Assembly (NCBI GenBank): GCA_032718475.1
Contig: JAUCBJ010004788.1
Coordinates: 1 to 33,057, forward strand
Reading direction: 5' to 3'
Origin: Nemertoderma westbladi
Taxonomy: Eukaryota > Xenacoelomorpha > Nemertodermatida > Nemertodermatidae
Length of the DNA: 33,057 nt
Each line of letters begins with the position of its first letter. Within the stretch, counting starts at the first letter, position 1. Under the pieces are notes generated by a model that was not told the DNA's origin, ran no database searches, and was given only the letters and a program-made list of their open reading frames with translations. Positions 1-13,500 of this stretch are shown one piece after another. The position numbers and the translations under genes are program-made.

Positions 1-1590
1 CCAACAACCCACGTCCCGCAGTACCAACAGTGCTACAGTACAACCCATAGGACCAACAACCCACAGCAGCTACAACCCCCACGTCCCGCAGTACCAACAG
101 TGCTACAGTACAACCCATAGGACCAACAACCCACAGCAGCTACAACCCACGTCCCGCAGTACCAACAGTGCTACAGTACAACCCATAGGACCAACAACCC
201 ACAGCAGCTACAACCCACGTCCCGCAGTACCAACAGTGCTACAGTACAACCCATAGGACCAACAACCCACGTCCCGCAGTACCAACAGTGCTACAGTACA
301 ACCCATAGGACCAACAACCCACAGCAGCTACAACCCACGTCCCGCAGTACCAACAGTGCTACAGTACAACCCATAGGACCAACAACCCACAGCAGCTACA
401 ACCCACGTCCAGCAGTACCATCAGTGCTACAGTACAACCCATAGGACCAACAACCCACGTCCCGCAGTACCAACAGTGCTACAGTACAACCCATAGGACC
501 AACAACCCACAGCAGCTACAACCCACGTCCCGCAGTACCAACAGTGCTACAGTACAACCCATAGGACCAACAACCCACAGCAGCTACAACCCACGTCCCG
601 CAGTACCAACAGTGCTACAGTACAACCCATAGGACCAACAACCCACAGCAGCTACAACCCACGTCCAGCAGTACCATCAGTGCTACAGTACAACCCATAG
701 GACCAACAACCCACAGTGCTACAGTACAACCCATAGGACCAACAACCCACAGTGCTACAGTACAACCCATAGAACCAACAACCCACGTCCCGCAGTACCA
801 ACAGTGCTACAGTACAACCCATAGGACCAACAACCCACAGCAGCTACAACCCACGTCCCGCAGTACCAACAGTGCTACAGTACAACCCATAGGACCAACA
901 ACCCACAGCAGCTACAACCCACGTCCCGCAGTACCAACAGTGCTACAGTACAACCCATAGGAACAACAACCCACAGCAGCTACAACCCACGTCCCGCAGT
1001 ACCAACAGTGCTACAGTACAACCCATAGGACCAACAACCCACAGCAGCTACAACCCACGTCCCGCAGTACCAACAGTGCTACAGTACAACCCATAGGACC
1101 AACAACCCACAGCAGCTACAACCCACGTCCCGCAGTACCAACAGTGCTACAGTACAACCCATAGGACCAACAACCCACGTCCCGCAGTACCAACAGTGCT
1201 ACAGTACAACCCATAGGACCAACAACCCACAGTGCTACAGTACAACCCATGGAACCAACAACCCACGTCCCGCAGTACCAACAGTGCTACAGTACAACCC
1301 ATAGGACCAACAACCCACAGCAGCTACAACCCACGTCCCGCAGTACCAACAGTGCTACAGTACAACCCATAGGACCAACAACCCACAGCAGCTACAACCC
1401 ACGTCCCGCAGTACCAACAGTGCTACAGTACAACCCATAGGACCAACAACCCACAGCAGCTACAACCCACGTCCCGCAGTACCAACAGTGCTACAGTACA
1501 ACCCATAGGACCAACAACCCACAGCAGCTACAACCCACGTCCCGCAGTACCAACAGTGCTACAGTACAACCCATAGGACCAACAACCCAC
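1..1590. repeat. 68-bp minisatellite, 26 copies, C/A-rich on the + strand
   Basis: The full unit is 68 bp (ccaacaacccacagcagcta at its start, acagtacaacccatagga at its end). Shorter versions of 52 and 36 bp occur; the lengths step by exactly 16 bp, so units lose a 16-bp submodule. I counted 26 copies of the gtgctacagtacaaccca core. The + strand is nearly G-free except in CAG contexts, and each unit has several CAG trinucleotides. The array begins before the window and ends at 1590. It lies in an intron, since exon 1 is mid-protein. The 63-codon open frame at 1249-1440 is a by-product. Confidence 0.95.
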
Positions 1591-1756
1591 AGTTTATATC
1601 AAATAAAATTTCTTTAAAAAAAAAGGTTAATATCCAATAAAAATCGGTATTATAAATCTTCTACAGACTATTAATTATTTGTCACAATTTCTCCGCGTCT
1701 GCAAATGATTATTCCCGAAGTGTGCACTAAGTTGATTTATTTATTATCATATAGAG
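1591..1756. other. AT-rich spacer between two minisatellites
   Basis: Contains an A-run (about 1614-1624) and nothing else I can support. Confidence 0.5.
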
Positions 1757-2660
1757 TTATTTATCACTTTTAGCAACACTTTCCTTATTTATCACTTTTA
1801 GCATACGATTGCCTTATTTATCACTTTTAGCCTACGATTGCCTTATTTATCACTTTTAGCATACCATTGCCTTAGTTATTACTTTTAGCATACCATTGCC
1901 TTATTTATCACTTTTAGCATACGATTGCCTTATTTATCACGTTTTGCAACAATTGCCTTATTTATCACGTTTTGCAACAATTGCCTTATTTATCACTTTT
2001 AGCATACCTTTGCCTTATTTATAACTTTTAGCATACGATTGCCTTATTTATCACTTTTAGCATACCATTGCCTTATTTATCCCTGTTTGCATAAAATTTG
2101 CGTTATTTATCACTTTTAGCATACCATTGCCTTATTTATCACGTTTTGCATAAAATTTGCGTTATTTATCACTTTTAGCATACCATTGCCTTATTTATCA
2201 CTTTTTGCATAAAATTTGCGTTATTTATCACTTTTAGCATACCATTGCCTTATTTATCACTTTTTGCATAAAATTTGCGTTATTTATCACTTTTAGCATA
2301 CCATTGCCTTATTTATCACTTTTTGCATAAAATTTGCGTTATTTATCACTTTTAGCATACCATTGCCTTATTTATCACTTTTTGCATAAAATTTGCGTTA
2401 TTTATCACTTTTAGCATACCATTGCCTTATTTATCACTTTTTGCATAAAATTTGCGTTATTTATCACTTTTAGCATACAATTGCCTTATTTATCACTTTT
2501 TGCATAAAATTTGCGTTATTTATCACTTTTAGCATACCATTGCCTTATTTATCACTTTTTGCATAAAATTTGCGTTATTTATCACTTTTAGCATACGATT
2601 GCCTTATTTATCACTTTTTGCATAAAATTTGCGTTATTTATCACTTTTAGCATACGATTG
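1757..2660 (+). repeat. AT-rich minisatellite of 3' splice-site-like units abutting exon 1
   Basis: About 30 units. Two variants alternate over most of the array: a 29-bp unit starting ttatttatcacttttagcat and a 30-bp unit with ctttttgcataaaatttgcg, making a 59-bp dimer. The first part (to about 2080) is mainly the 29-bp type. The 29-bp unit contains tttatcacttttag, a pyrimidine-rich run ending in TAG that resembles a splice acceptor. The array stops within 10 bp of the acceptor used by exon 1. Confidence 0.9.
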
Positions 2661-2667
2661 CCTGTAG

Positions 2668-2759
2668 TAAAACTGGCGTTCCGAACTTAATCTTCGAACT
2701 AGAGAACCCCGACAGTTCTGCATTTAAATTGAATGGAGCTGTACTCGAAGTGAAAGACG
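2668..2759 (+). CDS. Cadherin exon 1 of window (partial EC)
   Basis: Translates to a mid-EC segment (KTGVPNLIFELENPDSSAFK, then LNGAVLEVKD). The donor is cg/gtaagt and the exon ends in phase 1, completing a Val codon with exon 2. The proposed acceptor is cctgtag at 2661-2667. An alternative acceptor is the ttttag ending at 2650, the last unit of the AT-rich satellite; it would extend the exon in phase 0 by HTIACS without a stop. Because the exon opens inside an EC repeat, earlier exons must lie upstream of the window. Confidence 0.72.
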
Positions 2760-5700
2760 GTAAGTGGAATTAGTTGTTCCTACTGCTACAACCATCGAGC
2801 ATTACTTAATACATTACAGCTTGGCTTGAGTTTACGTTAGCCATTACACTTCTGTGTGTATTAACTATAAACATTACAGCGCGATTATCATTTACTTTAC
2901 ACATCTATGTTAAACCGGAAAGCTGCATTAAAAAAATGAAAACTAGGCCGGTTTATCGTCAAAACTGCGCCGCCTTATCTCCCAACTACTGTGAGATTAG
3001 CCGAAACATCAGATTCTTTATGGAAGTCATGGGCTGTCCGCCACGCTTATTCTCTACAAGAGGCCCCCAAAGCACAATATTGTACACAGGCTGACCCTTA
3101 AAGCGATGTCCTGCAAAGCGGGGGCGGCTCTGATCGTTCAAGTGCCATTTGGGGGACTGCTGAGACTCTTCCCATGCTGTATAGTGACTGATTGGAGATG
3201 TGTTCATTGAAACCGGCGTCGCATTCTAGTCTAAGTGCTATTTGAGAGATTTGTGGTCCTCAGCACCTGGATTCCCATTAGCACTGGTTTTACTGCTGCT
3301 CGAGATTCCGTTTTATTCTATGTAATTTACACATTAAAGGTCGATCAGCATTTAAAAAGAAAAGTAAAAGTTCAGTACAGTACAGTACAGCACAGTACAG
3401 TATTACATACAGTCCCTTTCTAATTGCGAAGTTTTTCAATTTTTATGATAAAATTTAAGAAGTAGAATAAAAATCATGTATATGCATTGTTGATAAATTT
3501 ATTTCGAACATCGATAATGGACCACGGAATTACGACTTTATTATATTATTTCAGTGGCATTAATTGATTACGACGCCGGCTACCACCGGCAACTTGACCG
3601 CATAAAGGTGTTTGAGACTGGGAGCGACGATTTCACATACATTACGAGTTACGTCACAATACAGGCGGAGCAGGAGACATCCCCTGTGTTCACCGGAGTG
3701 CCAACTGGCAGCAATATACATGTACCTGAGAATTCTCCTTATGGAACTGTAAGTTCTACTTGTCATTCTCTCTATGTAGGCCCATATATTGTCTAAGTTG
3801 GCTAGTATACATGGCCCGTAACCGAACCCGTAACCGTTCGCGATCAGCCATTCATCATCATCAGCGATCATCCCTAATTCATCTACATTATCGAGTATGA
3901 ATGTCTGACGACCACGTTTTATATTGTCTGTCAGCCGGGTGATAAAAAAGATATCATTGATTAGATATGAGATAACAGAGGTCTACAAGACGCAGCTATC
4001 CTTATGTAGTTCTGCGCGATGGGTTTTAGTAATGAAACAATAGATTGTACAACGCCTCATTTGTTAAGAGAGCATTGTAACACTCAACTCACGATTCGTG
4101 ACATATTCAAAACTCCTGCAGCTTTCACGGATATTTGCATGGATAATGATACTGAAAGGCCACAGCATTAATGGCTGACCGAGATGTGAGTCATTTTGGC
4201 TGAGCATACCGCTAAAGTACCGTTGAAGATTTCCGTTGTCTGAAAATTTGAACGTTAATAACTCTGTGAATCCTCTCTGAATACATGTTGTAGTTTGTCA
4301 AAAGTTTAGAAATTTCACAGATGTAAAATATTGAGTGGGGCTTTAGAGTAGCACGTGACCGCGCAGTACAAGTGAATATTCCACGAACGTGTGTGTACCT
4401 GTTGGAACCTGTACGTGTACATACGTCAAGTTTTATTAGTATGCTGGCTGGTATTATATAGGAGGATCAATAAGCAGAGCATTATCGGCAGTCATTACGG
4501 AGATATGCATCTCGAACAGTCGTTTATCTTACAATTAGGCGTCTTCTTCTCAGTTTGGTGTTGTGCCAATTTCTTACTACAGTGTGCTTATTTTGTAGGT
4601 CGTCGCAACTATTACGGTAACTGATCCAGATTTGGGTCCTACTGGGCCAATGACGGCGTTGGCCTTGGATAACGACTTCGGGATATTCCAACTGAGGGAA
4701 GACTGGTCTCAGCAAAAAACGACAGGACAGGTTACAGCAGACCTCTACATCGAGCAAAATAAATGTTAGTAAAAGACGTTTGTCGTTTATCGTTTTTTTA
4801 CGTGAAGACAGTCAATCTCAATATGTGTCAGTTATCTAATTAATAATTAGGGTTCGTATAAATTAGTGCAGGACCCTCCAGTTTACCTCAATCAATAATT
4901 GGTACTCCTTACAAAATTATCTTGCCTAAATTATCTTGTTTAAATATTTTCTTTCTCAAATTTTACAAATCTCTGATCATCGATCAACTTATTTGTTACG
5001 TAATGGGTATAATAATGACGGGGGTCTAATAATAAATTTTAACTTTAATAAATTATCTTTTTAATTCATCTGAAGAAAGTGAAAGTTGTCAAATAGAATT
5101 ATAAAAGAGCAAATACATTACCCGTAACCCTAAACTCACTTCCACTAATATATATTGATGACATGTGTCTCGAAATTTATGTAACATCAATATCTAATTA
5201 ACAACGAATCATTCAAACTAATTCCATTCAATGTAACAGACAATATTATATGGGAACATTTATATTGTATTTGCAGTGTTGGATAAAGAGGGGACAGCAT
5301 CTTTCGCTGTTAATATTAAGGCTACTGACCCTGGTGGGACTACAAATCATCTAATCAATGTTATTGTGGACAATGTCAATGAGTTTACTCCAAAGTGTGT
5401 CGCTAGTTCCGTTGTATTAACGTGAGTACAGAACACCGTTAAAATACTTCCCTACCTGAGTAAAGAATAACGTTACAATAGTTCCCTCCCTCAATAACTT
5501 GGTATAGGATATGAGACAAAATACGTTCAGTTCTGTGTTAATAATACAATCCATGGATGCCGCCATTCACATCTATATGCTGGATACATAGAATTCTAGA
5601 ATGAGGATATTATACTGTTACTAAACTAAATTATCATATTCGTTGGCCGGCAGGTGTTATTTACTTATTATATCTAGGAATTAAACTCACATTTTTCATT

Positions 5701-7496
5701 ATTATCAAAAACATACAGAACACGCTACTTTTTATTAAATATCAACATGGACTTTTGTCTCCAAATACTGGCAAAGATAGTGAAACCTATTTTGAAATTC
5801 GGTGTATTGTGTACAAAAATGTTTCATCCTCTTTTCAAATGTCTATTTATAAGTTTAACTTTATTTGTTGTGCTGATTAGTCTTGTACTCTACCTACCGT
5901 ACTATATAGCATATAAACCAGTCGCTGTAACAACGGTACATTCACTCTTCAGTTTATGGCTCCTGACTAACTACTTTTATAATTACTACAAGACCGCGAC
6001 AATTAAATCAGATGAACCAATACAACATATGCAACAAATATATCATAGTCGCCCAATATGCGGAGATAAGAATACCTTGAGTCCAACGGTAAATGAGGAA
6101 GCTTTCAGTGGAAATGGAAACAATCTACAAAGTACAATAAACATCAAAGACTCAGTGTCAATGACAATACGATGTTGGAGATGCCATAAAGATAAGTCTC
6201 CAAGAACTCACCACTGTATTATTTGCGACAGATGCATAGTCCGCATGGATCACCATTGTCCTTGGGTTGGCCAGTGCATTGGCTTGAGTAATCATAAGAA
6301 TTTCTTAATGTTTCTAATTTATCTCTTTATCGGTGTCTGCTACGTGTGGTGGGTGACCGTGGACGAAGCCTACAGACCATTCAGCCGGCGAGAATTCTAC
6401 ATACCAGCGACCATGAAACTGAGGTATATACTTGGCCCTGTTATGGATAATATTGTATACTTCGATGCTATGGACTATCAACAGACGCGTCGGTGGTGGG
6501 AGGATTTCTTTGAGATGTTGATTGTTGTCTCTCATCGCATCGCTGCCATTTCTATCCTCGTCCATGGCGTCTTCCTCTTACAGCAATGTATCTTAATATC
6601 GGTAAATGTAACCACCGTTGAATTCTGGTGGATGGTCATCGGTTACAAGGGAGAGGGCCGCTCCAATGGCTGCCGTTACTCGTGGCAGCATTTTAGGAGT
6701 AATTGGATTGAGTTGCTAGGCAACAATAGCGGTTACTTGGATTGGTTATCACTTTTGTTACCTGGTTACCGATCTCTGCGAACACGCTACACAATCGCAG
6801 GTAACAATCTGCTGGAATTATAGGCATGATCCTAATCTAGTGTTAACTATTGTCCAGTTTTTAATGTGTTTCAATAATAAATCATCATTAAATCTTATCA
6901 ATATACGGAACTATTGTGCTTTACCACCTTTTTTGGCAATTTTTTATGTGTATGAAAATAATAATAATTCTTTATATATTTAAATGACACCATAAAAATA
7001 AATAGTAATGGTTTGACAAGTAAAATAATAATTAATTAATAATATAGATATCTCACATGTGTGGTTTATTCTAGATAAAACAATTATTTCCAGAATTCAA
7101 GAATTTCCAATTAGCTGAGCATTCCAAAATATATTATCAGATATAATAGATGGTTAAGCAAGCATACCATCCACAATCAATTAGCTAACAAAACTTTAGA
7201 TATTAGGTTGTCCTATTATTTGTACAAATTTATTAGTTAAAAGATTTCGAATTCTAGATTTCGAAACTAGGTAATGTTCTCGAATATCTAAACAGTAATA
7301 AAATTGTTAACAAGCTTTAGAAGAAAAGAAATAAAAATGAAAATTGATTCAAATTTTCACAATTTGTTTGATTTTTCGATTTACCTTAAATTTCCAAGTT
7401 TAGCTATTAAATTCCGGCTGCATGGTTTAGGACGCCGTGCTGGCTGACACGGGAGTTTAATTCAAGGTACGGTAAAACCAAGATGTACTAAATAAC

Positions 7497-7536
<40 letters not shown>

Positions 7537-10500
7537 TAAATAAATATATAGGTAAATATATAAATAAATAGGGAAAAGATCGGCCTCCGCTAATTTCAGC
7601 AATCCGCTCGCTGCATGACCTGTTATTTAGTACACCTTGGGTAAAACAAAGCCATTGAATTTTTATTTAGTGTTCTAGAATTGTCGTAACTTTGCATTAT
7701 TGTGTGTTTTGCAATACCCTGTGGTATTTTTCATAATAACAGTGGCACTGTAAAGCACAAGAGACTCCTCGTGTAATGCATTGATGGAACCTTAAGGTTC
7801 GATTATTTCTGGCAGCGGTTTACCAGTACTCTTTTATGGGAGTCCATGCTAAATGCCGAAGATACCAAATCTCTGGATGGCACTTTCACAAGAATGCTGC
7901 GCCGGGTTCATTGTGTCAAGTACAATGAACACATCTCCAACCAGACACTATATAACATTGGTTCCCCCAAGCTTGACACTTGAACGAAGTCGCCTCCGCT
8001 TTGCAGGACATTGCTTTCGCCGTGAGGACCAGCCAGTGCATAATATTGTACTTTGGTAGCCTCATGGAGTGATTAAGCATGGTGGAGAGCCCATGACTTT
8101 CTTGAGGCGCATCTTAAAGGACACTGGCCTTGAAGATGCGGATGATCTAGCAAATGTCATGGGTGATAGGGAGTTGTGGCGTCGCAATTTTGTTGACAAG
8201 CCAGCACAGCATTCTTAAAATGCAGCGGAGTCTCAAGAAAGTCATGGGCTGTCCACCATGCTTATTCACTACATGAGGATGCCAAAGCACAAAATTATGC
8301 AATGGCTGGTCCTCACGACGAAAACAATGTCCTGCAAAGCGGAAGCGGTTCCTTTCAAGTGTCAAGTAGTAGTATCACTAGAAAACTTGCGTTGCAAGGA
8401 TTCTAAATATGTAACAATGTCTGAATTTCGTTGAGAAACAGCTGATATCATTGCTTTCAACAACCTTCTGGAAAATTGTACGTGTTGCTACGCAATATAG
8501 ATATTGTTGAAAGGCATATTGTTGTTACCCCCAACTATTCATGAGAAAGTAATAAATGGCCCCCAGCAACCTTGGTTGAAGATATCACAGAATTTTGTGA
8601 ATAAATACCTAGCCAGTAACCTCTGTTGTTGCCTAGCAACTCAACCTAATTTCATTAATTAGTGTTTGATAATAAACATTACTGGATAATAACAATATTT
8701 CTGTATTCTCATTACTATAGCTATGAGCAATGATTCTTATGTTTAATGTTTAATATTGAGGTGGAGGAAGCAGAAGCTTATTGCACCTGTACAGACATAA
8801 TATAAAACAACAGTCAAATTATATTAAACTGAAACAAACTAAGTGCCTTACTTACTAAACTACCTAGCACTAATTCATGTTGATAAAGAGTGTACGTAAA
8901 CGAAAGTATGTAGGGTTCCAGCCAAAAACAATCCATTTCCAGAGATAAAATCCTGAAGATGGACGGAATTGATGGAGGGCGATGTGAGTGATTGATGCAG
9001 ACTTGCATTAAAGTCTCCCAGGAATGTTAAGAATGCATGCTGATCCACTCCATCAGTAGCTGCTTGTATATTGTGGTAGAAATTTTTCACCTCCTCTACT
9101 GGGTCTACTCTAGCTGGAGAATAGCACACAATCAGGACCACCTTAGGAAACTTATTAGCCTGTATTCTAGAACATGAGAAGTGGCAACGGATGATGCGGT
9201 TAGAGATTTGGTCTATTTTGTCCAATGCTGCATGTGCAGTTGGATTTATCAATAGACCAATTCTACCATTTCTACTATCATCTGCTGAAACGAGGGCGAG
9301 TCGCCAACCGCCCCCCATGTCCTTAATCAGAACCTCATCAGTCTGTCCAGTCTGCATTCGGTGCTCTTGAATACCCACTGCACTAAGAGAATGCTTCTCT
9401 GCCAAGGCAGTCAGCTCACCTTGTCGCATTGGGGACCCGAGTGTTAGGGTGTTTACTGAGGCTAGTCTAGTGACTTGCCTCATGTTCATCAATGGCTTGG
9501 TTGGTCGGGGTGGAACATGAGAGTAGCTTCTAACTCCAGAATCCCTATCTGGCCTCCCTGATGACCCAGGGTTTGGGCCAGAAAGGTCATCAGGAAAGTT
9601 ACAGCGTCGAGGAGCGCGAAACGCCGCGAAATATCGTCGCTGCGTCTGTTCAAACACTTGTAATTTGTGGACTATACCGAATTAAGAAATATAAAAAAAA
9701 CGTGTTTTTTATTTTTATTTATTAAAAGAGGTAACCGTAGAAAAAAAATGTCAAAGTAGTCCTCAACTTTTATTTTACAATTACAGATTCCAGTATAGGC
9801 CTAATTAATATTATAGAAGTCCATGGATAATAACAAATGACTGACCTCTAAGTAGAATTTGGCTAATGATGACTCTTTAGGAATAATAATTAATCAATTC
9901 GATTCGACTCGTTGACTTACTTACGACTTGCTTAACGACATCTTGACTTCGTATCTAGTTAAGTAATTGAATAACTCAGAAGTGAAGAAGTTAATAAGTA
10001 ATATAACTATTTAATAGTGAATTATTCTATAAAGAATCATAAAGTCGGTTTTTATGCTAATTAAATAAATTGGAGATGTGCTGTTGCAACTGTAATTAAT
10101 GATGTTATATAAATGGTTTTGTTCAGAAATGGAAAAAATAAGAAAGCACGTCACCGGGGGTTGAACCAGCGCAATACGTACGTTCCGATGTAATGCCTAC
10201 TTTTCCGTTATTGTTATTAGGTTACAGGAGAACGATGCAACGCCGCCTACTTTTCCGTTAGATTTGGTAGGAGACCTAAAGTGCACTGATGAAGATAGCG
10301 ACACATTGATTTACTCTTTGGTGTCCGAGGATCCACAGGGATATCTAAAAGTAGTCAACACTCCGGCATCTGGTAAACTACAGGCCATAAAAGCATTCGA
10401 TTATGAGGTAGGAACATTGTCCATTCATGGCACAATATGCTGAATGTCGACAGTAAAAAACTGTTTAATTCAAATTAATTATAAAATCAACCATGTTATA

Positions 10501-13500
10501 CTGCTTGGTAATATTACTTGGTTTACACATTTTGACGATTATTAATTGAAATAATTTTATTAAAAATAAAAAGTTTTTTTTTGTGGCCCTATATTTTGTT
10601 TAAAAAAAGTCTAATATATTCGATCAGCGTGCTACAGTACACACAATTAAAGATTTACGGTATACTGTACTACTTATCTTTTTTATCTGGTATAAACATC
10701 CAACTGATATCCCTTAGAATTCCGCTGTACCTTCTCATCAACACCACGGTCTGGTGGAAGTTAACGACCAGAATGGCCTCGTCTACTACCTCCCCATCCT
10801 CATTGACGTGACCCCAAAGAACGACGGAGGCCCCACCATCAGTGTCATCCACTCCTCCATCTCCTTACCCGAGAACTACCCTCTCAACACGGCCATCTCC
10901 GATTTCGGATTGACTGTCGCCGATCCAGACAGCGGTTGCGATTGTGACGACGGCACTATTTCTTACACGATAAATAGTTAGTGGCTGATAATATTTGGAA
11001 AAATAATTCCTTAATAAGATTCTACAACAAATTAACTTATATTTTATGAGATTGTTATTATATTCCACAATTTAAATAATTTATCCATTTTTCCGATGGT
11101 GTATGGGTCAATAAACTTAAAAGTGGCCAAAAAGGGGTACAAATTAACCACAAAAAATTTTTGTCGGAAATTAGTGCCATACCATACACCATTCGAAAGA
11201 TAATTTCATGGCGAATCTTGTGATGGTAGAGGGAGAGCATGACGCGCTGCTCAAAGGGAGATATATGGCAAAAACTAATGTCATATCTGTAACGTTTTTG
11301 TCTACCACTGTAACGCATTACAGTGATGACATTTTTGGGACAAACGTCTGTAACGGCCATCTGTAACGGTAATTATGTTAATATTCTCAATATTCTCAAT
11401 CATGAATCACATTAAATTTTAATAATGTGGAAGTGCTTCCATTAGGCATGTATGCATATATAGTTAAACTTAAAATCAGTAATGCCATTAAGTTTGTTTT
11501 TTTCTGCTATTACTGTACAGTATTATTGTTTTTCTGTCATTATCAACAATCGTGACAAATGTAACCTAACAATTATTTAACAACCACTTTATTCGATTTC
11601 AGCCGTGAACCTGGTGAACACGTTTAATATCGACCCGAACACGGGAGTATTGTTTATAGTGAAACCGTTCGACTTCGAGACGGAACCGGCGCCACAAGTA
11701 AAGGTTACAGCCACCGACGGAACCAACAACGATGACGTGGTGTTGACGGTAACCTTAACTAATGTAAACGATAACCATCCCGTATGTGCCTCTTACTTGG
11801 GGGGAATCACTATAGTCGAGAATCTAAAGGCCCAGAACATCGGCGATTTGTGTGAGTTCAATATATATTTTAGATAACCCTTTAGAACACCCTTTAAGTT
11901 TTAAAATAAATGAGAAAATTCAAAGTTTTGTAGATAATTATCTCAACTTTAGTCAAACTTTAATAAAAGACAAATTTTATGATATTTTTGGTAACTCGTA
12001 CTGAAACACTTATTTTTCTTTTTTTTCTCGCAGATTTCCATTGGTAGTATGAAAAATAATTCATATATTTAAGTAAAAAAATATGAATTCTGACCCATCG
12101 ATAAAAAACATAAAGTTTGATTCTCATTTATCATTATAATAAAGATAATAATTAATTCATAATATATAATCGTTGGATTATAATAAATTATATATTCATC
12201 CATTAATTATGTATGTTAAATTGCTTTGTTTGTAGCCTGTAGCGATGCCGACTCAGACTCCAACACCGATTTTACTTTTGTAATTCCCGCGCCGTACGAC
12301 GCCATCTTTGAGGTGGATACATCCGGGGCTGCCGGCACTCAAACGCTCAAACAAAAAGCCGGTGTGAGTTTCGACTACGAAGCGGAAAAGGGATACTACT
12401 TTGATGTAAAGGTAAATTATTAATAAACCATAATAAATTATAAAATTTATTGAGTAAAACAATGCGACGCTATTGTTTGACACCTGTTAAACAATTGTGA
12501 AAAAATGTTAAACCTGTTAAAAAATTATTAAATTCAATTGAAGTAAAGTTGAGTATAAGCATTCGTGCCGAAACGAAAAATGCCCTGGCTCATGCGAGGA
12601 TCGAACCCACGACATGCGAGAGATGTGAATTCAATGGAACCACTTACAAAGTTCTGATACTCATCTCAATACTTATTATTTATTATCCCAAAGGTTGTTG
12701 ACAAACAAGGTTCAGGGCCAACGCATACGGCGACGGTTCCGGTCTTTATTTCTGTCTCTCCCACAAATGAAGGCGGTCCTCAGTTTAAAACCAATGGAAA
12801 TACTGGTTAGTAATATATTGACTAAAGTTACGTGTAGGCTGTGCTAATGGCGTACCGGAAAATTAAATGATTTAATTTACCACGGTAAATTATTATTGTA
12901 GCTATTACCACATTAGCGAATAGATAACCACATGTAAATCTACCTCATCCACTACTATTTCGAAATTTTTATACAAATATATATATCTGTAATCATTATT
13001 TACATGGGTAAGGTACACAAGTTTAAACCTATTGAATATATCAATGGAGGTCCATGCTAATAACTACAGTAGCTGCCTTCCTCGCTCGGTAAATATAAAA
13101 TTCATCTCAGAACGAACCCAGAATAATGCCAATTTAATTTACTGTATAATAATAAATAGCCTAGTGTAATACTATTTTAAATTTTAATTTATTTTCTCCG
13201 CCACTGTTTGGTGTGGGTTGGGTATAGGTTGAAGGATTCTCCGATTAGCTCTCAGTATCAATTAACTTTTTATGATAAAACTTCCTAAATATTCAGAAAA
13301 TGGTAACGATTAATTAATTAATATTTTACAACTTTACGACATGTTACTTAAGAATAATTAAAAACTAAATTTAAATGTTTTTATTTTCTTCAGCTTCCTC
13401 TACTGATGTGTCAGTGAACTACGCGGCGAGTGTCTTGGAGAATCAGATTCCAGGGACCAAAGTCTTCGATCAGGTTTACGTGTACGACGTAGATGACGCA

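Noticed and set aside
1-1590. CRISPR-like or coding repeat array
   Set aside because: Units are directly tandem without unique spacers, the context is a metazoan intron, and 68 is not a multiple of 3, so the 63-codon frame at 1249-1440 is incidental.
3560-3871. 103-codon minus-strand ORF
   Set aside because: Antisense shadow of cadherin exon 2.
6314-6565. 83-codon minus-strand ORF
   Set aside because: Antisense shadow of the DHHC gene, which has full motif support on the + strand.
8814-9008. Separate 64-codon minus-strand ORF
   Set aside because: Alternative frame at the end of the LINE endonuclease fragment, which explains the region.
11058-11360. 100-codon minus-strand ORF in intron 6
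   Set aside because: No recognisable motif; it overlaps small inverted repeats, so it is more likely part of a non-coding element. Kept only as an intron note.
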